NCBI GenBank assembly: GCA_945865525.1
Contig: CAMBDY010000011.1
Location: 1 to 64,000 of the forward strand
Origin: Nitrospira lenta
Lineage (GTDB): Bacteria > Nitrospirota > Nitrospiria > Nitrospirales > Nitrospiraceae
Direction of reading: 5' to 3'
DNA length: 64,000 nt
Each line of letters begins with the position of its first letter. The stretch's first letter is position 1. Positions 37,401-46,078 of the stretch are shown piece by piece. Position numbers and translations under genes: made by a program. The notes below the pieces were generated by a model, which did not search any database, had not been told where the DNA came from, and saw nothing but the letters and a program-made list of their open reading frames with translations.

Positions 37401-37428
37401 CCCCCGTGCAATGGCGATGGCCGTGGAT

Positions 37429-38118
37429 CTAGCTGTTCGTGTGATCGCGGTCCTCTTGGTAGAGATGATGCCGGAGTATATAAGATTCCACTAGGGGCGG
37501 CAACAGATTTGCGACCGGGAGTCCTTGTCTGGTACGCGCGCGAATGTCCGATGCGGAGATCGGGCAGGGAGGCAGTTTGAGGCAGATCAGGCCTTGCGTC
37601 CGAATCGGCGTTTTGATTTGGGAAATCCGCTCTGCATCTAGGTCCGCCAGGGAGGAGTAGGGAATCGGCGGAAGCAGCCGGACGGTGGAAAGGGAGCGAA
37701 ACGATTGACCTGGCCTGGAGAGGATGACGAATTGGCAGAGCTCCAGCAAGGCTTGCGGGTCTTGCCAGGAGGGGAAGTCTAGAAAGGCATCGAGCCCGAT
37801 CAGGAAGAAGAGCTGGGTTTGCGCACCATATTCCTGTTGCAGCAGGCGCACGGTGTCAATGGTGTAGGACTTGCCAGGCCGGCGGAGTTCGACATCCGAG
37901 ACAGCCAGCGTGAGGTCTGAGGCGATGGCTAAGCGGACCATTTCGTATCGGTCTTGGGCTGGGGCCAGGCTGCTGTTGTGTTTATGGGGAGGCTGACCCG
38001 TGGGAATGAAGAGAATTTGATCGAGCTCGAGAGCCTCGCGCGTTTGGCGCACAATGGCCAGGTGGCCGTTGTGTATGGGGTTGAAGCTGCCGCCGAGGAT
38101 TCCTAGCCGAAGGGGCAT
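37429..38118 (-). CDS. nadD: Nicotinate-nucleotide adenylyltransferase
   Basis: 229 residues. It adenylates nicotinate mononucleotide in NAD synthesis. The nucleotidyl-transferase motif GGSFNPIHNGHL is at the start, and PISASDIRAR near the end is the ISxSxIR motif. The frame is open upstream to 38244, but the added codons read through a tandem heptad repeat and lack a ribosome site, so I prefer the ATG at 38118. It is followed by rsfS, as in many bacteria. Confidence 0.94.
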   Translation of the reverse strand: MPLRLGILGGSFNPIHNGHLAIVRQTREALELDQILFIPTGQPPHKHNSSLAPAQDRYEMVRLAIASDLTLAVSDVELRRPGKSYTIDTVRLLQQEYGAQTQLFFLIGLDAFLDFPSWQDPQALLELCQFVILSRPGQSFRSLSTVRLLPPIPYSSLADLDAERISQIKTPIRTQGLICLKLPPCPISASDIRARTRQGLPVANLLPPLVESYILRHHLYQEDRDHTNS

Positions 38119-38121
38119 AGA

Positions 38122-38149
38122 GTGCTGAGTCCTGAGTGCTGAGGACGGA
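38122..38149. repeat. Heptad-repeat array upstream of nadD
   Basis: GTGCTGA, GTCCTGA, GTGCTGA, GGACGGA: four contiguous 7-base units. It lies just before the nadD start. Confidence 0.6.
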
Positions 38150-38203
38150 GATTCAGAATCGGGTGACATCATAATCTCAGCCCTCGGATCCCGGCCCTCC
38201 TGT

Positions 38204-39325
38204 TTAGAGTATGACCAAGTTATCCCGGTGTATGACTTCCTCATACTCCTGGGGGCCGAGTTGCTGCTGGATTTCGGTTGTCTTGAGCCCTTTGATTTTT
38301 GCGGTCAGGTCGGACGAGAAGTTCACGAGCCCTTTCGCAAACTCTTTGCCGTCCTGATCAAGGCACCGGACCGCATCGCCCGCTTCGAACGGACCAATGA
38401 CTTCCAGAATGCCGGAGGCCAGGAGGCTCTTGCCTCGCTTCGTAAGGGCTTCGACTGCCCCTGCGTCGAGTGTTAGCGCACCTCGCGGCCTGAGGGTGAA
38501 GGCGATCCAATGTTTGCGGTTGGTGAAGCGGCGTTCCTTTGCGAGAAACAGACTGCCGCCAGGGCCGCCGGCCAAGACTGTCGTGAGGAGGCCGGTCTCT
38601 TGCCCGTTCATGATCAGTGTGGCTACGCCATACTCGCTGATTTTCTTGGCAGCCTGGACTTTCGTGGCCATACCCCCGGTCCCCTCGAAAGTGCTGGAGA
38701 CGCCGGCCCGCTGTTCAATATCTTCGGTAATGCCCTGGATCAAAGGAATCAGGGTGGCAGCAGGATTTTTTCGTGGGTCTTCCGTGAATAGGCCGTCGAT
38801 ATCGGACAGGATAATCAACAGCTCCGCGTCGACCAGATGGGCCACTTCTGCTGCTAAGGTGTCGTTGTCCCCCACACGGATTTCATCCACGGCCACGGTA
38901 TCGTTTTCGTTGATAACGGGGATGACGCCGAATCCGATCAGGGCATTTAGGGTATGGCGGGCATTGAGGAAGCGCCGTCGATCGGCCAGGTCCTGATGCG
39001 TCAGGAGGATCTGTGCCACTTTGATATCGAGCCGTTCGAACGACTTCTCGTAAGCCCACATGAGCTGGCTCTGGCCGACTGCAGCGGCTGCCTGTTTCAC
39101 GGGGAGACTCTTAGGATATTCCGTCAGGCCCAGCTTTTTGATGCCGGAAACGATCGCGCCGGAGGAAACGATCAGGACTTCACGACCGCTGGACCGAAGG
39201 GCCGCGATTTCATCCGCGAGCCGATCGATCCGTTCTGGGCGCAACCCAGTTTCTCGGGACGCAACGAGACTGCTCCCGATTTTGATGACGATGCGGGTGG
39301 CGTGCTTTAGGAGCTGATCTCGCAT
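38204..39325 (-). CDS. proB: Glutamate 5-kinase
   Basis: 373 residues from the ATG at 39325; the longer frame overlaps obg. It makes glutamyl phosphate for proline synthesis. The kinase part has RIVIKIGSSLV, VSSGAIVSGIKKLG, NENDTVAVDEIRVGDNDTL and TGGMATKVQAA. A C-terminal PUA domain (about residues 280-370) is present. Overlaps the end of obg by 19 bases. No proA gene is in the window. Confidence 0.96.
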   Translation of the reverse strand: MRDQLLKHATRIVIKIGSSLVASRETGLRPERIDRLADEIAALRSSGREVLIVSSGAIVSGIKKLGLTEYPKSLPVKQAAAAVGQSQLMWAYEKSFERLDIKVAQILLTHQDLADRRRFLNARHTLNALIGFGVIPVINENDTVAVDEIRVGDNDTLAAEVAHLVDAELLIILSDIDGLFTEDPRKNPAATLIPLIQGITEDIEQRAGVSSTFEGTGGMATKVQAAKKISEYGVATLIMNGQETGLLTTVLAGGPGGSLFLAKERRFTNRKHWIAFTLRPRGALTLDAGAVEALTKRGKSLLASGILEVIGPFEAGDAVRCLDQDGKEFAKGLVNFSSDLTAKIKGLKTTEIQQQLGPQEYEEVIHRDNLVIL

Positions 39326-40332
39326 GGTGCGGCTCGCAGCTGCGTAACCTGTTGCCCTACATAGTTGACGAGTTCTGTCAGCCCGTCTCGCGTGGCGGCA
39401 GAGATCGCGAGACAGGGGTAGCAATGGCGCTTACAATATTTCTGCAACTCGCGCAGACGCGTACCGTCTCCCGCCGTATCGATTTTCGTTGCGACCACGG
39501 CAAAGGGGCGTGCCGTGATCGGCTCGTCGTAGGCGGCGAGTTCTTGCCGCATGACCTCGAAATTCTTGACTGGCTCTTCAGGGGCCCATTCCGAGACGTC
39601 GACCATGTATAGCAAAAACGACGTTCGTTCGATGTGCCGGAGGAATCGGAGTCCGAGCCCCTTGCCTTCATGGGCGCCTTCAATGATTCCAGGGATGTCT
39701 GCAACCGCGAAGCTGCTCTTTTCCCCCCAGCGCACGATCCCGAGATTCGGGACCAGTGTGGTGAAGGGGTAGTCGGCGATCTTGGGTCTGGCTGCCGAGA
39801 TGACAGAGATGAGCGTTGATTTTCCGGCATTGGGGAAGCCCACCAGTCCAACATCAGCCAGTAGTTTCAACTCAAGCCGATGGGATTTCACTTCGCCTTC
39901 TGTGCCGAGTTCAAACTCTGTGGGCGTACGGTTAGTCGGAGTTGCGAAGTGGTTATTTCCACGGCCTCCGCGGCCTCCACGGGCTGCTACAAAGCGTTGT
40001 CCAGCCGTGACCAGGTCAGCCAATACTTCGCCGGTTTCATCGTCATAGATGACGGTACCGACAGGCAGAATCACCACTACATCTTCTCCAGTTCTTCCGG
40101 AACAGTTAGCTGCGCCCCCCTGGCGACCAACTTCGGCTTCGTAATGTTTTTGGTACCGGAGGTCGAGGAGCGTCGTCATGCGGGGCGACGCTTCAAACAC
40201 AACATTGCCGCCGTGGCCTCCGTCGCCGCCGTCAGGCCCGCCTCGGGGCACGAACTTTTCTCGTCGAAAACTGCATGAGCCGTCGCCGCCACGGCCGGCA
40301 GTGATGCGGATACGGACTTCATCAACGAACAT
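39307..40332 (-). CDS. obgE: Obg GTPase (CgtA)
   Basis: 341 residues. The glycine-rich Obg domain (residues 1-158, with GGDGGHGGNV and ARGGRGGRGN) precedes the G domain: G1 GFPNAGKST near residue 165, G2/G3 region DYPFTTLVPN and DIPGIIEGAHEG, G4 ATKID. The usual C-terminal OCT domain is missing, as in many species. Binds the 50S subunit during assembly. Lies in the normal rplU-rpmA-obg order. Confidence 0.97.
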   Translation of the reverse strand: MFVDEVRIRITAGRGGDGSCSFRREKFVPRGGPDGGDGGHGGNVVFEASPRMTTLLDLRYQKHYEAEVGRQGGAANCSGRTGEDVVVILPVGTVIYDDETGEVLADLVTAGQRFVAARGGRGGRGNNHFATPTNRTPTEFELGTEGEVKSHRLELKLLADVGLVGFPNAGKSTLISVISAARPKIADYPFTTLVPNLGIVRWGEKSSFAVADIPGIIEGAHEGKGLGLRFLRHIERTSFLLYMVDVSEWAPEEPVKNFEVMRQELAAYDEPITARPFAVVATKIDTAGDGTRLRELQKYCKRHCYPCLAISAATRDGLTELVNYVGQQVTQLRAAPCEISS

Positions 40333-40460
40333 CGGTGCCCCATTTCTTCAATCTGAAGGCTGAGGGATCGCTGCCCACGAGGAGTATCCCGCTGCACGTA
40401 CAGTCATGCCGGGATTCTTCGCTGGTACGAAGCTGTGACGAGAAAAGAGGAAAGAATACG

Positions 40461-40730
40461 CTAGGAAACCGCCGTCATGGATTCAGCATAGACGCTGATC
40501 TTCTTCCGTCCACGGCCGCGTTCGAACTTCACGATCCCCGTGATGAGGGCGAAGAGGGTATGGTCTTTGCCGAGGCCCACGTTGAAGCCGGGGAAGAATC
40601 TCGTTCCGCGCTGACGGATTAGAATGGATCCGGCCGTGACGGTCTCCCCAGCATAGGCCTTGACGCCAAGGTACTGTGGGTTACTGTCGCGCCCATTTCG
40701 TGTTGATCCACCGCCTTTATTTGTTGCCAT
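40461..40730 (-). CDS. rpmA: Ribosomal protein L27
   Basis: 89 residues. Starts [18 protein letters not shown] and contains [23 protein letters not shown], the normal L27 core. The N-terminus begins directly with the mature tail that reaches the peptidyl-transferase centre, with no cleavable extension. Twelve bases downstream of rplU. Confidence 0.97.
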   Translation of the reverse strand: MATNKGGGSTRNGRDSNPQYLGVKAYAGETVTAGSILIRQRGTRFFPGFNVGLGKDHTLFALITGIVKFERGRGRKKISVYAESMTAVS

Positions 40731-40742
40731 GACTGATCCTTG

Positions 40743-41057
40743 TTAAGCTGTTTCGATACCGGTAATACGTAGCTTGGTGAAGCCCTGGCGATGACCACGA
40801 GTCCGCCGATAGTTCTTGCGTCGTTGTTTCTTGAAGATGGTGATGGATCGAGTCCTGTCCTGATCGATAATTTCGGCTTTGACGATGGCCCCTTTGACCA
40901 GCGGCTGTCCGACGACCATGCCTTTTTCACCGTGAACCAGTCTGACTTCCCCGATTTCGATCGTCCCCCCGACTTCGCCGGGAAGAGACTCCACCTGGAC
41001 CAACGATCCAGTTTCCACCCGATACTGCTTGCCGCCCGTTTCAATGATTGCGTACAT
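40743..41057 (-). CDS. rplU: Ribosomal protein L21
   Basis: 104 residues. Starts MYAIIETGGKQYRV and has FKKQRRKNYRRTRGHRQGF near the end, both typical of L21. GGAGG precedes the ATG. It is the first gene of a long minus-strand operon that continues through rpmA, obg, proB, nadD, rsfS, lapB and possibly bioB. Confidence 0.97.
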   Translation of the reverse strand: MYAIIETGGKQYRVETGSLVQVESLPGEVGGTIEIGEVRLVHGEKGMVVGQPLVKGAIVKAEIIDQDRTRSITIFKKQRRKNYRRTRGHRQGFTKLRITGIETA

Positions 41058-41086
41058 ACACTCCTGCCTCCGTTACAGATGATGAT

Positions 41087-41116
41087 TTTGTAGCATAAGG
41101 GCTGAAGGCCTGTCAA
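41087..41116 (-). promoter_or_regulatory. rplU operon promoter
   Basis: On the minus strand TTGACA, 18-base spacer and an extended -10 TGCTACAAA. Predicted leader about 23 bases. Confidence 0.65.
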
Positions 41117-41230
41117 GGCAAGGCGGATGCTCCCTACGGGTCTTGTTCCGCGTCTTTATTGAGGCTAGCAGTTTCGTGCCTCTCAGGGGCCTGCCAGACG
41201 CCTTTCCTTCGCTCGTTCGCGCCTGTTTGC

Positions 41231-41260
41231 TTGACGCTTCTTCCTGCCCGCTGCTATATT
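41231..41260 (+). promoter_or_regulatory. ilvE promoter
   Basis: TTGACG, an 18-base spacer and TATATT. Predicted start about 38 bases before the ATG at 41305. Confidence 0.6.
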
Positions 41261-41304
41261 TCTCCCCCGGCACTCGCATCATTCATCGGTTCGCCTTTGT
41301 TGCC

Positions 41305-42219
41305 ATGCTTGAACCACAAGGAAAAATTTGGATGGACGGGTCGTTCGTCAATTGGGCGGACGCGCAGGTCCATGTGATGACTCATTCGCTCCATTATGGT
41401 TTGGCGGCGTTTGAGGGGATTCGTTGCTACAAGGGAAAGTCTGGCTCAGCGATTTTTCGGCTGCAGGAGCATGTCGATCGGCTGTTCGACTCCTCCCATA
41501 TCGGCATGATGCAACTACCCTTCAATCGGAAGCAGGTGGCTGAGGCCATCGTGGAGACGGTTAAGGTCAATAAGCTAGATGCCTGCTATATCCGCCCGCT
41601 CGTCTATATCGGGCATGGCGCGATGGGGGTCTATCCGGGTGATAATCCGATCAAGTTGGCCATCGCGGCCTGGGCTTGGGGTGCCTATCTCGGGGACGAT
41701 GCCCTGGCGAACGGGATGAGGGCCCGCGTGTCGTCATTTACCCGTCATCATGTTAACGCGTCGATGACGAGGGGAAAGATCTCTGGTTATTACGTAAATT
41801 CGATTCTCGCGAAGCGGGAAGCAAAAATCGACGGCTACGATGAAGCTATCCTGCTTGATACCGAGGGTTATGTGTCTGAAGGAACAGGGGAGAATATCTT
41901 CATCGTGCGGAAGGGGCGGATCAAGACCACGCCGCTCACCTCGATTCTCGAGGGTATCACCAGAAGTTCCGTGATCGATCTGGCGCGGGAACAGGGGATC
42001 ACCGTGGCCGAGGAGCGATTCACACGCGATGACATGTATATTGCCGATGAAGTGTTCGTAACCGGGACGGCGGCAGAGTTAACTCCGGTGCGGGAGATCG
42101 ACAATCGCCGCATTGGAACTGGGAAGCCTGGTCCCATCACCCAAGCCCTGCAAAAGAAGTTCTTTGCCATTGTGCGCGGGGAGGAGCCTTCCCACGTAGC
42201 CTGGCTCACCCGCATTTAG
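41305..42219 (+). CDS. ilvE: Branched-chain amino-acid aminotransferase
   Basis: 304 residues from the ATG at 41305; earlier in-frame codons lie upstream of the family start. A PLP fold-type IV enzyme that transaminates leucine, isoleucine and valine. Blocks: IWMDGSFVNWADAQVHVMTHSLHYG, FEGIRCYKG, YIRPLVYIGHGAMGVYP, GYDEAILLDTEGYVSEGTGENIFIV and VTGTAAELTPV. Divergent from rplU. Confidence 0.95.
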   Translation: MLEPQGKIWMDGSFVNWADAQVHVMTHSLHYGLAAFEGIRCYKGKSGSAIFRLQEHVDRLFDSSHIGMMQLPFNRKQVAEAIVETVKVNKLDACYIRPLVYIGHGAMGVYPGDNPIKLAIAAWAWGAYLGDDALANGMRARVSSFTRHHVNASMTRGKISGYYVNSILAKREAKIDGYDEAILLDTEGYVSEGTGENIFIVRKGRIKTTPLTSILEGITRSSVIDLAREQGITVAEERFTRDDMYIADEVFVTGTAAELTPVREIDNRRIGTGKPGPITQALQKKFFAIVRGEEPSHVAWLTRI

Positions 42220-42315
42220 GAAGACGCGAAGCGAGTTCTGCCCTCACCCGTCGTTTCCACCCGGCACTCTCGATATCCGTGAATCGTCGTTTGTACCTCG
42301 TGAGGGATACGACTG

Positions 42316-42350
42316 CATGGCTCATGGCTTATAGCTATTCGCCATATGCT
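42316..42350. repeat. Heptad-repeat array
   Basis: CATGGCT, CATGGCT, TATAGCT, ATTCGCC, ATATGCT: five successive 7-base units, the first two identical, in the 180-base gap between the convergent ilvE and secG genes. Confidence 0.55.
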
Positions 42351-42400
42351 TTTGTCTTAGGCGAGATCTTAATGGCGAGAACAGATTTTTCAGCGTTCGG

Positions 42401-42760
42401 TTAATGAGCGGGGGCGGTGTCGGTAGGCGCGTGGCTTTCAGCAGCGGGAGCTGCCGGATTCGTGGCCGTAGTTGCGGGAGCAGTTTGAGAGGTTGCTTTC
42501 TTCTTAAGATCGATGACTGTGGAGGAGAAGGTCCGCTCTTTGGCCATGATAGCGAGGCTGAAGGACGTCAGCATGAAGATGGCGGCGACGGCGACCGTGA
42601 ATTTACTCAAGAAGTTGGCGGGGCCACGGCTTCCAAACACAGTCTGGCTAGAGCCGCCGAACGATGCGCCGATTTCAGCGCCCTTACCGGATTGTAAGAG
42701 GATTGCGCCGATCATGAGAAAACAAATGAGCACATGGATGACGATGAGCAACGTATACAT
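42401..42760 (-). CDS. secG: Protein-export membrane protein SecG
   Basis: 119 residues from the ATG with GGAG just upstream. Two membrane helices (residues about 2-22 and 52-72) flank the conserved QSGKGAEIGASFGGSSQTVFGSRGPANFLSK-type loop. An Ala/Thr/Pro-rich tail of about 35 residues follows. Part of the SecYEG channel. Last gene of the gap-pgk-tpiA-secG run, a common arrangement. Confidence 0.95.
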   Translation of the reverse strand: MYTLLIVIHVLICFLMIGAILLQSGKGAEIGASFGGSSQTVFGSRGPANFLSKFTVAVAAIFMLTSFSLAIMAKERTFSSTVIDLKKKATSQTAPATTATNPAAPAAESHAPTDTAPAH

Positions 42761-42774
42761 GGCACTCCGATCAG

Positions 42775-43581
42775 TTAAGCGCGTCGTGTCTGAGCAATGC
42801 GCACGATTGTAGCAAAGGAATCGGGATTGAGACAAGCCCCGCCTACTAATGCCCCATCGATCGCCTCCGAGGCGAGCAGCGACTCAGCATTCTGAGGCGT
42901 GACGCTTCCCCCATAGAGGATTCTTATGGCAGCGGCGGTTGTGCTGTTCCAGCCAGCTTCCACGAATGAGCGGATCGATTGATGGACTGCCACGGCCTGC
43001 TCTGTGGTGGCGGCGCGTCCTGTGCCGATGGCCCAGACCGGCTCATAGGCGATGATGACACTCGCGAGTTCCTGCTGGGCCAGCCCTGCTAAATTGACGT
43101 CTAGTTGGGCCGTGACGGCCGATGTTGCCTTGCCAGCTTCCCGTTCAGCTAGGGATTCTCCCACACAGAGGATTGGCGCAAGTCCCTGTACCAGGGCGGC
43201 TCGGACTTTTTTTTGAATCGTCTCGTCCCGTTCGCCGAAGAGCATGCGGCGCTCAGAATGACCAACGATCACATAGCGGCAGTTTAGCTCGCGCAACATT
43301 GACGCAGACACCTCTCCTGTGAAGGCGCCCTGCTGCTCCCAATGGAGGTTCTGGGCGCCGAGGTTGATCCAGGAGGAGGGACCGAGGGCCTTACTGGCCG
43401 ATTCGAGGGAGGTAAAGGGCGGTGTCAGGACGACATCAGTTTTCGGGGATGGGGTCAATCGCTCCAAGAGGTCGCGAATGAAGGCTGCGGCCTCTGAGGG
43501 CGTTTTGTTCATCTTCCAGTTGCCGACGATGAGGGGTATGCGCACAGGTTTCTCGATATGGATGGTGTCGCGGGCGTGCAT
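42775..43581 (-). CDS. tpiA: Triosephosphate isomerase
   Basis: 268 residues from the first ATG; a GTG just before RIPLIVGNWKMN would give the more usual length of about 252. Catalytic residues are visible: Lys in GNWKMN, His in VIVGHSERR and Glu in AYEPVWAIGTG. The loop LYGGSVTPQN is typical. It lies 14 bases after pgk. Confidence 0.97.
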   Translation of the reverse strand: MHARDTIHIEKPVRIPLIVGNWKMNKTPSEAAAFIRDLLERLTPSPKTDVVLTPPFTSLESASKALGPSSWINLGAQNLHWEQQGAFTGEVSASMLRELNCRYVIVGHSERRMLFGERDETIQKKVRAALVQGLAPILCVGESLAEREAGKATSAVTAQLDVNLAGLAQQELASVIIAYEPVWAIGTGRAATTEQAVAVHQSIRSFVEAGWNSTTAAAIRILYGGSVTPQNAESLLASEAIDGALVGGACLNPDSFATIVRIAQTRRA

Positions 43582-43595
43582 TCACGACGCGGCGA

Positions 43596-44795
43596 TTAGT
43601 TGACTCGATCCGGGAGGGCGGTCAAACCCGGTAGTTGTTTGCCTTCGAGCAATTCCAATGCGGCGCCGCCGCCGGTCGAGATGAATGACATATTTTCTGA
43701 TTCGCCGGCTTGATGGACGGCTAGGGCCGTTTCGCCGCCACCGACGATCGTGAGGGCATAGGCATTGGCCACCGTGTGGGCCATGGTGAGCGTTCCGCGG
43801 GCATAGGCATCGATTTCAAAGACGCCCATCGGTCCGTTCCAGAGGATCGTCTTCGCGTTCTGAACCGCTTCGTTGAACAGCTTGACGGAAGCAGGGCCAA
43901 TGTCAAGGGCATACCAGCCTTTCGGAATTTCCTGGACCGGTACGATCTTTGACTCTGCGCCAGGTTCGTGGCTGGCCGCGACAACACAATCCACTGGGAG
44001 ATAGAACTTCACGCCGCGGGAGAGGGCATGTTCCTCGATGCCTTTGGCGAAGTCCAACATGTCGTTTTCGACCAGCGAGTTACCGATTTCCATCCCCTTT
44101 GCCTTGAGGAAGGTAAAGGCCATACCGCCGCCGATAATGACTTTGTCGACGCGCTTGCCAAGATTTTCGATGATGCCGATTTTGCCCGACACTTTTGCTC
44201 CCCCGAGAATGGCGACGAAGGGCCGAACGGGGTTTTCGACGGCCCCCTCTAAGTATTCGATTTCCTTCTTGAGGAGGAAGCCGGCGGCCGAAACGTGAAT
44301 GAACTTGGTGATGCCGACGGTGGAGGCATGGGCCCGGTGCACGGTACCGAAGGCGTCGTTGATGTAGACGTCACCGAGGGAGGCCAGTGCTTTGGAGAAG
44401 GCTTCGTCGTTTTTCTCTTCACCTTTATGGAACCGGAGGTTCTCCAAGAGCATGACGTCGCCGGGCTTCATCTTGGCGACGAGCCCTTCCACCACCGGAC
44501 CGATGCAGTCAGGGGCAAATAGAATCTCTTTGCCCAAGAGCCGCCCTAGGCGCTTGGCCACCGGGGCTAGGCTGTATTTGGCGTTGAACTTCCCGTTCGG
44601 GCGGCCTAGGTGCGAACAGAGAATCACCGTGGCTCCGTCGTCCACGGCGCGATTGATCGTTAACAAGGTGGAACGAATGCGGGTGTCGTCGGTGATTTGG
44701 AGCGAGTCGTCCAAGGGGACGTTGAAGTCGGCCCGGATAATGACCCGTTTGCCCTTCAGCGAGATATCATCGATCGTTTGCTTGCGCAGGTTCAT
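43596..44795 (-). CDS. pgk: Phosphoglycerate kinase
   Basis: 399 residues. Blocks: RVIIRADFNVPLD, LCSHLGRPNGKF, LENLRFHKGEEKND, NDAFGTVHRAHAST, AILGGAKVSGKIG, and the nucleotide end FISTGGGAALELLEGK. In an autotroph it would serve mainly in gluconeogenic carbon flow. Sits between gap and tpiA. Confidence 0.98.
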   Translation of the reverse strand: MNLRKQTIDDISLKGKRVIIRADFNVPLDDSLQITDDTRIRSTLLTINRAVDDGATVILCSHLGRPNGKFNAKYSLAPVAKRLGRLLGKEILFAPDCIGPVVEGLVAKMKPGDVMLLENLRFHKGEEKNDEAFSKALASLGDVYINDAFGTVHRAHASTVGITKFIHVSAAGFLLKKEIEYLEGAVENPVRPFVAILGGAKVSGKIGIIENLGKRVDKVIIGGGMAFTFLKAKGMEIGNSLVENDMLDFAKGIEEHALSRGVKFYLPVDCVVAASHEPGAESKIVPVQEIPKGWYALDIGPASVKLFNEAVQNAKTILWNGPMGVFEIDAYARGTLTMAHTVANAYALTIVGGGETALAVHQAGESENMSFISTGGGAALELLEGKQLPGLTALPDRVN

Positions 44796-44817
44796 TCAGC
44801 GATCTGTCCGCTAACTC

Positions 44818-45919
<1,102 letters not shown>

Positions 45920-46078
45920 GCCATGGAGAGGGGTAACTCCGCGTCGGATCACAGGAGTTTCGTTGCAGCCCGCAACGGATGCCGACAGAATTGGCACAGG
46001 GCTTGTGCCTTGCGTCTCTGTTAATGGTTCGTTAGAGTTTGGCGGTCGCAGTCCGAGACATTTTTTCATGAGGTATTA

